From Pseudomonas sp. KK4 (GTDB taxonomy: Bacteria; Pseudomonadota; Gammaproteobacteria; Pseudomonadales; Pseudomonadaceae), in the NCBI RefSeq assembly GCF_001984065.1, contig NZ_LYVP01000026.1:1-64000 (forward strand): a stretch of DNA of 64,000 bases. Direction: 5' to 3'. The translations under genes and the position numbers were made by a program. The notes beneath the pieces are model-generated. The model was not told the DNA's origin and ran no database searches. It was given only the letters and a program-made list of their open reading frames with translations. Shown in pieces: positions 16,823 through 25,002 of the stretch (the stretch's first letter is position 1; each line of letters starts with the position of its first letter).

Positions 16823-18139
16823 ACGAGCCCCCGCTAGCCGTTGCCTGACGACACTCACCAACGCCAGCGCCGACCTTGAAGTCGCCCGCACCGTACGCTG
16901 CGCAAGCCACTTCGAACTACCCGTCACGCGTCTGCCCCACGCCGTGATCGAACGCGAGCGCTGGCCATTGAGCTTGTCGAAATCCAGCAGAATCCTGCGC
17001 ATCAGCGAACGGTCGTTGCCGGCCTTTTCCAGCATCGCCAGATCCCGCGACCGTTGGATCGGACCGCTTTCTTTCATCGCGGTGAAGTAGGCGCTGGCGT
17101 TCGCAGAGGTGAATTCGAGGAAGGTATTGCGCCGACGCGCCGCGAACTGGTCCAGGGCACTCACGGCGGTGTCATCGTCGACCACAGCAATCAGGGCGTC
17201 CGCCAGTTGCTCCGCTTCCAGTACCGCCCCCGACAGGCCAAGCCCGCCCATGGGATTACTGGTGTGCGCGGCATCGCCGGCCAGCACCACCCGACCACGG
17301 CGGAACTCGCTGACGCAGCGTTGCTGCACCCGGTAAGCCTCGATGTCGTCGACGCGATACTGATCAGGGGTCGGCGCCCCCGGCAGCAACCTTTTCAGCC
17401 GCTCGGGCAAGCGTTGGCGAACCTGCTCGTCCGTCAGCGAGGGATCTTCCTCGAAGCAGACACGCCACAGGCCGGACTTGTCGAGCTGCACGACATAGGC
17501 CCAGTCAGCCGGATCGTGAATGAAATTGGCCCGGGAAAAGCCGTGCAAGGCAAAGTCATAAAACACATCCAGGGCCACCATGCGCTCAGGCCACTGGCGC
17601 CCGCTGAACTTCACGCCGAGCTTTTCCCGCACGGTACTGCGGGCGCCATCCGCGCCGACCACCCAGGGCGAGCGCAACCGGGTTTTGCCGCCCGGGCTGG
17701 CGGTATGCAGGGTGACGTAGTCCGCGTTCTGCTCGATGTCCTCGACACGCTGGTTCCAACGGATCTCGACATTGGGCATGCCCCGCAGACGCTCCCGGAT
17801 CAGCGCGGACAGGTTCCTCTGCCCGAGCAACAGCAGGTACGGGTAATGAGTGTCCCGGGCCAACGCGTCCCATTGCAACCTGGCGATTTCCCGGCCGTCA
17901 GCGTGACGATAAGCGAGGTCCGGGCACAGCACCGCACGCTTGCGCACATCATCGAGCAGACCGAACCGATCCAGCGCCGCCAGCGCCGGCGGCGTGAAGG
18001 CGACCGCATGTTGCGCCGGTGCCACCCCCGACCCGGCCTCGAGCACCAATACCCGGATACCCGCCTTGCCCAGTTTGAATGCCGTCAGCAACCCAACGCT
18101 TCCCCCGCCGACGACCACCACGCCCTCTACCGTTTCCAT
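16814..18139 (-). CDS. FAD-dependent aromatic monooxygenase, second PnpA-like copy
   Basis: A 441-residue class A flavoprotein hydroxylase with the dinucleotide fold VVVGGGSVGLLTAFKLGKAG, the DG motif VVGADGARSTVR and the GD motif GRVVLAGDAAHTSNPMGGLGLSGAVLEAE. It is clearly paralogous to the PnpA gene at 25003-26214 but has a longer, basic C-terminal tail (RSITAWGRRVTG... onward). ATG 18139 (METVEG) is chosen over GTG 18163 because AGAAGGG precedes it and PnpA starts the same way. It closes the DUF1302-RND operon, 45 bases after the transporter gene. It probably hydroxylates a nitro- or halophenol-type substrate. Confidence 0.85.
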   Translation of the reverse strand: METVEGVVVVGGGSVGLLTAFKLGKAGIRVLVLEAGSGVAPAQHAVAFTPPALAALDRFGLLDDVRKRAVLCPDLAYRHADGREIARLQWDALARDTHYPYLLLLGQRNLSALIRERLRGMPNVEIRWNQRVEDIEQNADYVTLHTASPGGKTRLRSPWVVGADGARSTVREKLGVKFSGRQWPERMVALDVFYDFALHGFSRANFIHDPADWAYVVQLDKSGLWRVCFEEDPSLTDEQVRQRLPERLKRLLPGAPTPDQYRVDDIEAYRVQQRCVSEFRRGRVVLAGDAAHTSNPMGGLGLSGAVLEAEQLADALIAVVDDDTAVSALDQFAARRRNTFLEFTSANASAYFTAMKESGPIQRSRDLAMLEKAGNDRSLMRRILLDFDKLNGQRSRSITAWGRRVTGSSKWLAQRTVRATSRSALALVSVVRQRLAGARAV

Positions 18140-18184
18140 AACCGCCCTTCTTTCATGATTCACTTGTTCTTCTGTAGTTATCGA

Positions 18185-20575
18185 TCACACAACGGCCGTG
18201 GCCGTCTTGCCAGGCTTGAACAGGAAGTACGCCAGCGCCGGCAGCAGGATCAGCGCCCCCAGCATGTTCCACACGAACATGAAGGCCAGCAGCACGCCCA
18301 TGTCGGCCTGGAATTTGATCGGTGAGAAGTACCAGGTGGCCACCGCGATGCCCAGGGTCGCCCCGGTCAGGACCACGATCTTGCCGGTGAACAGCAGCGC
18401 CCGGTAATAGGCCTCGGACAGGCTCACGCCTTCGCGCAGGTAACGCAGCATCACGGTCATGATGTACAACGCGTAGTCCACGCCGATGCCGACCCCCAGG
18501 GCGATCACCGGCAATGTCGCGACCTTGACCCCGATGTTCAGCCAGACCATCAGCGCCTCACACAGCACCGAGGTCAGCATCAATGGCAGCACCGCGCAGA
18601 GCACCGCCCGCCATGAGCGGAAGGTCACCAGGCTGATGATGATCACGGCGGCGTACACCAGCAGCAGCATCTTGCGGTTGGCTTCCTTGACCACGATGTT
18701 GGTGGCCGCTTCGATCCCGGCGTTGCCGGCCGCGTTGAGGAACCGATAGTCGGCACTGTTGTTGCGCCGGGCGAAGTCTTCCACGGCATTGACCACACCG
18801 GTCAGCGTGTCCGCCTTGTGGTCGCGCAGGTACACATAGACGCTCAGCAGGTCGCAGTTCTGGTTGAAGATTTCCCGTGGCGCGCGGGTGATGATCGCGT
18901 TGAGCATGTCCTGATTGCGCGGGATCTCGTACCACTTGAGGCTGCCTTCGCTCATGCCCGTGGCGGCGTTCTTGGCCAGCCCCGCCAGCGACTTGGTGCC
19001 CTCCACGCCCGGCACCTGGGACAGTTCGAACTCCAGCCGGTCGACCGTGCGCACCGTGTCATACAGGGCGCAAGCGAACTGCGGGGTTTTGACCATCACC
19101 ACGTACACGTCGCTGCTGGCCGCGTAGTGCCCGACGATGTAGGCGTTATCCAGGTTATAACGCGAGTCGGCGCGCAGTTCCGGCGCGCCGGGGTTGGTGT
19201 CGCCGATTTTCAGTTGCGTGCTGTAGGCCACGCCGACCAGCGCCAGCACCAGGCTCGCCAGCAATGTGATGCTCGCCCAGCGGCGCTGGGTGAAGTGGTC
19301 GAGGAAACGCCAGGCCGGATGCTTGACGTGGTTGGCATCCAGTGCCTCGACCTCAGTGACCATCACAGCCCGGCGGGCCGCCCGCTCGCTGACGCCGATG
19401 TAGGACAGCAGCACCGGCAGCAGCATCAGGTTGGTGATGATCAGGATGGACACGCCGATGCTGGCGCAGATGGCCAGGTCCTGGATCACCGGGATGTCGA
19501 TCACCATCAACACCGCAAAGCCCACCACGTCGCACACCAATGCCGACAGCCCGACCAGGAACAACCGGCGAAACGTCAGGCGAGCGGCCATCAAGCGGTC
19601 GATGCCGCGACCGATGTCCTGGGTGATGCCGTTCATCTTCTGCGCGCCGTGGCTCAAGCCCACGGCGAACACCAGAAACGGCACCAGCACCAGATACGGA
19701 TCAAGCACAAAACCCAGGCTTGCCAGGGCGCCGAGCAACCACACCACCGCCACCAGCGAGCAGGTCAGCACCACCACGGCACTGCGCAGGCAGCGGGTGT
19801 ACCAGATCAGGATCGCCAGGCAGATCCCCGCCGCCACCAGGAAAAACAGCATCACCTGATGCATGCCCTGGATCAGGTCGCCGACCAGTTTGGCGAAGCC
19901 GGTGATGTGGATGTCGATGCGGGCGGAGCTGTACTTGGCCCGCAGCGCCTCCAGGCGTTGCGACAGCGCCTGATAGTCAATCGGCGAAGCATCGCTGGCC
20001 TGTTGCTCCTGCAACGGCACCAGGATGATGCTGGACTTGAAGTCATCGGCAACCAACTGCCCGATTTCACCGGAGCGCTCGATGTTCTGACGTACCTGCG
20101 CGAGGCTGCGCGTCGACCCGTCATAGTCGTCCGGCATGACCGGGCCGCCGTCCAGCCCGTCTTCGGTGACCGCGGTCCAGCGCACCGCTGGCGTCCAGAG
20201 CGATTTCATGTAAGGCCGATCCACGGCCGGCAACAGGAACAGTTCGTCGGTGAGTTTCTTCACCGCTTCCAGGTATCGGGCGTCGAGAATATTCCCCTCC
20301 CGGGCCTCCACTGCGATGCGCAGCGTATTGCCCGCGCCGGCCAACTGCGAGCGATTCTGCAGGTAATTGACAATGTAGGGGTGCCCACTGGGGAGCATTT
20401 TTTCGAAGGCGGCATTGAGTTCCAGGCCCGCCGATTTGTAGCCGAACCAGCCGGTCGCCAGCACGCACAGCAGCACGAACCACAGGCGTTGGCCGAACAG
20501 CAGGCGTTCCACCCAGGAACCGCGCTGGGTCAGCAGATCGGCGTCATCCTTGCTAAATCCATGATGAGCGTTCAT
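18185..20575 (-). CDS. RND/MMPL-superfamily transporter
   Basis: A 796-residue inner-membrane protein with two repeats. Each has a first transmembrane helix (LWFVLLCVLATGWFGYKSAG; ASITLLASLVLALVGVAYS), a large periplasmic loop and a cluster of about five helices. It belongs to the MMPL/HpnN-like RND branch rather than the HAE drug pumps and has no adaptor gene. It overlaps the YCF48-like gene by four bases (ATGA). With the neighbouring DUF1302 outer-membrane and DUF1329 periplasmic proteins it may form an envelope-spanning transport system for a hydrophobic aromatic or lipid. Confidence 0.85.
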   Translation of the reverse strand: MNAHHGFSKDDADLLTQRGSWVERLLFGQRLWFVLLCVLATGWFGYKSAGLELNAAFEKMLPSGHPYIVNYLQNRSQLAGAGNTLRIAVEAREGNILDARYLEAVKKLTDELFLLPAVDRPYMKSLWTPAVRWTAVTEDGLDGGPVMPDDYDGSTRSLAQVRQNIERSGEIGQLVADDFKSSIILVPLQEQQASDASPIDYQALSQRLEALRAKYSSARIDIHITGFAKLVGDLIQGMHQVMLFFLVAAGICLAILIWYTRCLRSAVVVLTCSLVAVVWLLGALASLGFVLDPYLVLVPFLVFAVGLSHGAQKMNGITQDIGRGIDRLMAARLTFRRLFLVGLSALVCDVVGFAVLMVIDIPVIQDLAICASIGVSILIITNLMLLPVLLSYIGVSERAARRAVMVTEVEALDANHVKHPAWRFLDHFTQRRWASITLLASLVLALVGVAYSTQLKIGDTNPGAPELRADSRYNLDNAYIVGHYAASSDVYVVMVKTPQFACALYDTVRTVDRLEFELSQVPGVEGTKSLAGLAKNAATGMSEGSLKWYEIPRNQDMLNAIITRAPREIFNQNCDLLSVYVYLRDHKADTLTGVVNAVEDFARRNNSADYRFLNAAGNAGIEAATNIVVKEANRKMLLLVYAAVIIISLVTFRSWRAVLCAVLPLMLTSVLCEALMVWLNIGVKVATLPVIALGVGIGVDYALYIMTVMLRYLREGVSLSEAYYRALLFTGKIVVLTGATLGIAVATWYFSPIKFQADMGVLLAFMFVWNMLGALILLPALAYFLFKPGKTATAVV

Positions 20576-21687
20576 TGCGCGTTCTCTTGTTCAGCGGTGG
20601 GGGTATTCACGCGTTTGACGCCACGGGGTCCGGTCAACACCAGGGCGCCGTCGAGGGCCTGCGTGACATCGGTGATGGTCGAGCCATCGAGGCCGGACAC
20701 CGTCATCGCCTGCACCGTTCGCCCGTGGTCGCGGCTGAGCAGCAAACGCCCGCCTTCGCAGGCCAGCACCAGGCTGCCATTGGCCAGGGTGGTGCCGGCG
20801 GTGAGGCTGCTACGCTCGCCGGTCTCGACCGCCTGCCAGCGGTTGCTGTCGTCCAAGGCATAGGCGTTGCCCTTGAGCCCGAAAACCAGGGCCTGGCCCG
20901 TGGTCGGCACCACGCCGAACCAGGTGCCCTGGTAAGGGCTCTGCACCCGCGAGAAGCGTTGCCCCAGCGCCGCACCCCGCAACAGGGTGCCCTGCTCACC
21001 GGCGATCATCACGCCCTGGGCGTCACCACGGATCGCGTACAAATGCATGCCGCCCGGGTTGTCCAGCTCACTGCCCACCGAGCGCCAGTGCTGGCCTGCG
21101 TCTTCGGTCAACATCGCCAGGCCATAGGCGCCCACCACAAGACCGGTCTGCGCATCGGCGAAATACACCGCCAGGAAAGGCTTGTCCGCACCGTCCGCCA
21201 CCAGTTGCCGGGCGGCGCTCAAACGCCGCGAAGCGCCCTCGGGATCGCTCGCCGACTGCGCCTGCGCGGCCTGCAGTTCCAGCTGTGCGGCGAGGTTGCC
21301 ATCGAGCTGTCTACTCCAGTTGAGACCGCCATCGCTGCTGTGCAGGATGACGCCACCGTGTCCCACCGCCCAACCGTTATCGGCATCGGCGAAGGTCACG
21401 GCCGTGAGGGCGACGCTGCTGGGTACCGCGACGGACTGATGCCAGTTCATGCCATTGTCATCGGAGAGCAGCACGATTCCCCGCTCGCCCACCGCCACCA
21501 GCCGATGGCCGGCGTGGGCGACTGCCAGCAACACCGCCCGGGTGGCCCGTTGATCCAGAGCGGCCGGGGTGTCCAGCAAATCCGCCGAGGCACTCCAGGC
21601 CACTGTGGGTACGGCCGCCGCCAGCAAGGCGCCCAGCAATACGACGCGCAGCGCCGGACGCAGCCCCTGAAAATTCAGATAACTCAT
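20572..21687 (-). CDS. YCF48-like beta-propeller, exported
   Basis: A 371-residue protein with a Sec signal peptide (LRVVLLGALLAAAVPTVAWSA) and repeated BNR/YCF48 motifs such as AVTFADADNGWAVGHGGVILHSSDGGLNW, YFADAQTGLVVGAYGLAMLTEDAGQHW and LLSRDHGRT. These are typical of a seven-bladed propeller related to the photosystem II assembly factor Ycf48/HCF136. In proteobacteria such proteins accompany RND/DUF1329/DUF1302 genes. ATG 21687 gives the signal peptide; the longer reading overlaps the preceding gene. It is probably a periplasmic component of the transport complex. Confidence 0.82.
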   Translation of the reverse strand: MSYLNFQGLRPALRVVLLGALLAAAVPTVAWSASADLLDTPAALDQRATRAVLLAVAHAGHRLVAVGERGIVLLSDDNGMNWHQSVAVPSSVALTAVTFADADNGWAVGHGGVILHSSDGGLNWSRQLDGNLAAQLELQAAQAQSASDPEGASRRLSAARQLVADGADKPFLAVYFADAQTGLVVGAYGLAMLTEDAGQHWRSVGSELDNPGGMHLYAIRGDAQGVMIAGEQGTLLRGAALGQRFSRVQSPYQGTWFGVVPTTGQALVFGLKGNAYALDDSNRWQAVETGERSSLTAGTTLANGSLVLACEGGRLLLSRDHGRTVQAMTVSGLDGSTITDVTQALDGALVLTGPRGVKRVNTPTAEQENAQ

Positions 21688-21748
21688 CACAAGAATCCCA
21701 CCGATCAGTTGATGGTCGGCCCGTACGCCGGGCCGACTTTCGTGTAGG

Positions 21749-23095
21749 TCAGCGCACGCCTTCGGCCGCCACTGCATCACCGGTGAAATAAGATTCAGGT
21801 TTCAACGGCACCACCTTGAAGCCTTCACCGTTGAGGGCCTGAACGTTACTGACCGTGCCGGCCTGCAGGTTGAATACTGCTACCGGCTTGATCAGCACAG
21901 CCGGCACCGACGGCACGACGAACGGCAACACTTGAGAGGTGCGCCACAGTTTGCCTTCGGCGTCGTAGCCGTCGAGCAGGGTCAGCAACCAGGTGTCTTC
22001 ATCGAAATAGAAGGTTCGCTTGGGCACGGCGTGGCGTTTGCCCGGTGCCAGGGTCGCTTCCACGACCCAAGTGCGGTGCAGTTCCCAGCGCAGGGTGTCG
22101 GGGTTCAGGTTGTGCGCGACGAAGGCCTTGTCCAGCGGCGCGGTCACCTGGCCGTTGGTGTTGTAGGGAATGTAGGTTTCCTTCTTGCCGACGATTTTCC
22201 AGTCGTAGTGATCCGGCATGCCGAAGAAACCCTGGACCTCATCGAAATAGTTGGCGCCGGAGGCGACGAAATCCGGGGTGTCGTAGGCCACGGTCGGGGC
22301 GCGGCGCACGCGGCGCTGGCCGACCAGATACTGCCAGGCCTGGCGCGATTGTGCCGGGTCGGCGCTGTCACGGATCACCAGGGTCTCGCCGGCCTTGAAC
22401 GGCGGTGCGGTGGTGCTGAAACGCTGCAGGAAGTATTCCTTGGACCAGGCCTGGGCCGAGCCCTTCTGGTAGTAGTACGGGTATTGCCAGGCGTTGTCGT
22501 TGCGGGTGGCCAGGGTCTGTCCGCCGTCACTGGTCAGGACCACGTTCTTGAAGCCGTACTCCACGGCCTCGGGCTCGACCCGCAACAGGAAGTTCCAGAT
22601 GACTTCCTGGCCGGTCTTGGGCACCGGGAACGGAATGCCGCCAAAGCAGCCATCGACCGATTGGCCGTTTTGCGTGAGCTTGCAATTGACCGCGTTGAGC
22701 GCGGTGTTCTTGTACACGTAGTCCGGTGCCGAGGCAGTACGGCGGGTCGGATAGACGTCCAGGTGGAAACTGTCCGGGTATTTCTGCAGCAGTGCGCGGG
22801 TGCCTTCAGAGAGTTTGTCGGCGTAGGTCGCCATGTTCGCGGCAGTGATTTTCAGAACAGGCTTGTCGCCGGCGAACAGGTCACCGGGGATCTGATTGCC
22901 CGCCGCGGCCGCAGCCTGTTTGGTGCCGCCGTCCCAGGCTGGAATGCTGCCGTTGGCGTTGCCGGCCTTCTCCCCGCCCAGTGGCGTGAGGGTATTGCCG
23001 AGGGTTGCCGCCTCCTGCGGACTGACCGCTGCGGACGCGTGCAGCGCGCCGACCAGGCCGGTGATGAAGGTAAAGCCGAGGATTGTCTTGTTCAT
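21749..23095 (-). CDS. DUF1329 periplasmic protein
   Basis: A 448-residue DUF1329 protein (outer-membrane lipoprotein LolB-like fold). It starts with a signal peptide, MNKTILGFTFITGLVGALHASA, and has family segments such as LTPLGGEKAGNANGSIPAWDGG, DNAWQYPYYYQKG and YDWKIVGKKETYIPYNTNG. AAAGGAA precedes the ATG at 23095. It is always expected beside a DUF1302 protein, as here. LolA/LolB-like folds shuttle hydrophobic molecules, so a periplasmic carrier role is a reasonable inference. Confidence 0.88.
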   Translation of the reverse strand: MNKTILGFTFITGLVGALHASAAVSPQEAATLGNTLTPLGGEKAGNANGSIPAWDGGTKQAAAAAGNQIPGDLFAGDKPVLKITAANMATYADKLSEGTRALLQKYPDSFHLDVYPTRRTASAPDYVYKNTALNAVNCKLTQNGQSVDGCFGGIPFPVPKTGQEVIWNFLLRVEPEAVEYGFKNVVLTSDGGQTLATRNDNAWQYPYYYQKGSAQAWSKEYFLQRFSTTAPPFKAGETLVIRDSADPAQSRQAWQYLVGQRRVRRAPTVAYDTPDFVASGANYFDEVQGFFGMPDHYDWKIVGKKETYIPYNTNGQVTAPLDKAFVAHNLNPDTLRWELHRTWVVEATLAPGKRHAVPKRTFYFDEDTWLLTLLDGYDAEGKLWRTSQVLPFVVPSVPAVLIKPVAVFNLQAGTVSNVQALNGEGFKVVPLKPESYFTGDAVAAEGVR

Positions 23096-23144
23096 TTTTA
23101 TGTTCCTTTCGTGGCTTGAGTTTCTGGGGCTGAATGTCTGGGGC

Positions 23145-24782
23145 TTAGAAAGTGCGCTGCAAGGAAATGGAAACGAAATCTCGGTCGGCGTAGACCTGAT
23201 CGCCGGAGAGGGCGTTGGAGGAGTCGACAATGCCGCCGGCACTGCCGAAGTAGTGGGTGAAGTTGATGCCGCCGCGCCAGGTTTTGCGGTAGTCGAACTG
23301 CAGGCCGACGGTGGCGTCACCGCCGCCTTCAGGCGAGAAGCCGGTGCCCGAAACAGCCGTGATGCCATTGAGGCCATAACCGATGCCCAGGGGCATCGTC
23401 ATGTCCACACCCGGGAACACCTGGAAGTATTCCGGGGTGAACAGCATCCGCAGCGAACTGGCGTTGCGGGTGACGTTGGGGTCGAGTTGATCCTCGTTCT
23501 TGTCGACACTGGTGATGCGGTTGTAGGCCACCTCACCGAGCAGCGTCGCGCCGTCCCACAAGGTGCTGCCGGGCAGTACCGAAATGGCGGAGATTTGCGC
23601 ATGGAAGGTATTGCCCACCGGGTACAGCGGGTTATGGTCGTTGTCACCGGTGCCGGTCAGGTCGACCACCACATTGCCCCTGGCGGCCAACGGGGTATTG
23701 CGCCGCACCGAGGCTTCGGCGGCGACGTTGGTTTCGCCGATCAGGGTGCTGACACTGGCGCCGAACGTGCGGATGCCCTCGCCGTACACCATGCCGTAGT
23801 TGCCCTCCCCGGGCCGCAGGTAGAACTGCGGGAAGCGATCGTGGAAACGCGCGGCGTACAGGCCGTATTCGAAATCATCGACCTTGAGCTTGACCTGGAA
23901 GCCATACTGCCCCGAGTTGCGCGCATCGATGTCCTTGCCCCGGGTCAACGCCTGTCCCGGGCCGATGATGAAAGACTCACCGCCCTCACCGACAAAGTCG
24001 GCAAAACTGAAGTAGCTGCCAGCGGCCGGCAAGCGAGCAGGTTCCCAGCGGTACTGGTAGTACGCGCCAAGGGTCAGGTTCTGATTGACCAGCAGACTGC
24101 CGCCGATCTGCCCCACCGGGCGGATGATTTCCTTGAAGGTGGAACTGGGCACCGAGAGCAGCTTGATCAGGTCGACCGGGGCCTGGGCCACGGCGATGCC
24201 GTTGCCGCCGAAGAACAGGCTTTCCCCATAGAGTTGGCTATAGCGGCCGCCGCGCAGGGACAGCGACATGTCCCCCAGGTCGAAGTTGCCGTAACCGAAC
24301 GCATCCATCAGCTCGCCATCGCGACCTTGCAGGCTCCGGGTATCGGAGGTGAACTGGTCGTTGCGCACCGAGGTGCTGTTGACCGTGTTGCTGTGGTTGT
24401 CGTTGCCCTTGTTGTAGACATCGTCATACCAGGCCGCGCCACTGACCCGTACGCCGTAGCGACGCTTGTAGTTCATGTCGAGTTCCGACAACAGATCCAA
24501 GCGATCGGAAATCAGGCCACGGTTGAAGTTGTTGTCGCCGTCATCCAGGTTGGGGTTGTAGGCGGGCCTGACCGCATTGCTCTGTTTCTCGACACGCCAG
24601 GCGGCGCTGTATTTGACGGTGTTGTCGAAAGCGATGTTGTAGTCGGGGTTGCCGGTATCGATCTGGAATGCCTCCACCTCGGGAAAGCCTTGCGCACCGA
24701 GCAACGCAGCCGTCATGGCCAGTTGCAAGTGACGCACCGACGGGCGTGACGGCACACGCTTGAAATGCCTTGCTGATTTCAT
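23145..24782 (-). CDS. DUF1302 outer-membrane protein
   Basis: A 545-residue DUF1302 protein with an N-terminal signal (AMTAALLGAQGFPEVEA) and alternating amphipathic beta strands. It ends in the outer-membrane signature SISLQRTF with terminal Phe. Family segments include RYGVRVSGAAWYDDVYN, GRYSQLYGESLFFGGNGIAVAQAPVDL and RGGINFTHYFG. It is first gene of a five-gene minus-strand operon running to 16814. It is probably a barrel for uptake or export of a hydrophobic compound linked to the flanking monooxygenases. Confidence 0.87.
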   Translation of the reverse strand: MKSARHFKRVPSRPSVRHLQLAMTAALLGAQGFPEVEAFQIDTGNPDYNIAFDNTVKYSAAWRVEKQSNAVRPAYNPNLDDGDNNFNRGLISDRLDLLSELDMNYKRRYGVRVSGAAWYDDVYNKGNDNHSNTVNSTSVRNDQFTSDTRSLQGRDGELMDAFGYGNFDLGDMSLSLRGGRYSQLYGESLFFGGNGIAVAQAPVDLIKLLSVPSSTFKEIIRPVGQIGGSLLVNQNLTLGAYYQYRWEPARLPAAGSYFSFADFVGEGGESFIIGPGQALTRGKDIDARNSGQYGFQVKLKVDDFEYGLYAARFHDRFPQFYLRPGEGNYGMVYGEGIRTFGASVSTLIGETNVAAEASVRRNTPLAARGNVVVDLTGTGDNDHNPLYPVGNTFHAQISAISVLPGSTLWDGATLLGEVAYNRITSVDKNEDQLDPNVTRNASSLRMLFTPEYFQVFPGVDMTMPLGIGYGLNGITAVSGTGFSPEGGGDATVGLQFDYRKTWRGGINFTHYFGSAGGIVDSSNALSGDQVYADRDFVSISLQRTF

Positions 24783-24818
24783 GTGATGTACCCAATTCTT
24801 GTTTTTATTATTTCGGGA

Positions 24819-24860
24819 CGCCCTGCCCGCTTTTATTAATTAAAAGTCGTGCGCAGGGCG
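24819..24860. promoter_or_regulatory. Nested inverted repeats upstream of the DUF1302 operon
   Basis: A perfect 8-bp outer repeat, CGCCCTGC (24819-24826) and GCAGGGCG (24853-24860), encloses an inner CTTTTA-TTAAT-TAAAAG repeat (24830-24846). It lies 37 bases upstream of the DUF1302 start on the transcribed side, so it could act as leader hairpin or operator. Confidence 0.5.
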
Positions 24861-24874
24861 ACGTTGTTTTTCAC

Positions 24875-24887
24875 GAACATCGTGTTC
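24875..24887. promoter_or_regulatory. Palindrome GAACA-TCG-TGTTC upstream of the DUF1302 operon
   Basis: A perfect 5-3-5 inverted repeat about 93 bases before the DUF1302 start. It differs from the GTT-N11-AAC operator of the pnp genes, which is missing from this spacer. This suggests a separate regulator. Confidence 0.45.
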
Positions 24888-24942
24888 CGTAAAAACATCC
24901 ATTGATCAAACAATCATTCGAACAATTCTGAAGCCAAGCAAC

Positions 24943-24974
24943 TTGTAGCAACTGGCGAAAGCCTGTTGCTACAA
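24943..24974. terminator. Stem-loop after pnpA, before the DUF1302 operon
   Basis: A perfect 10-bp stem, TTGTAGCAAC (24943-24952) and GTTGCTACAA (24965-24974), with a 12-base loop, 28 bases after the pnpA stop. It may end pnpA transcription and insulate the next operon. There is no long T-run on the minus strand. Confidence 0.5.
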
Positions 24975-25002
24975 AGAGCATGTTTTTCCAAAGCTATTTA
25001 AT

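Noticed and set aside
18818..20863. A 681-codon plus-strand frame opposite the RND/MMPL gene
   Set aside because: Low-complexity shadow with no start context or family features.
24863..24879. GTT...AAC in the DUF1302 upstream region as a fourth PnpR site
   Set aside because: The spacer between GTT and AAC is 10, not 11, and the rest does not match the GTTyGC pattern.
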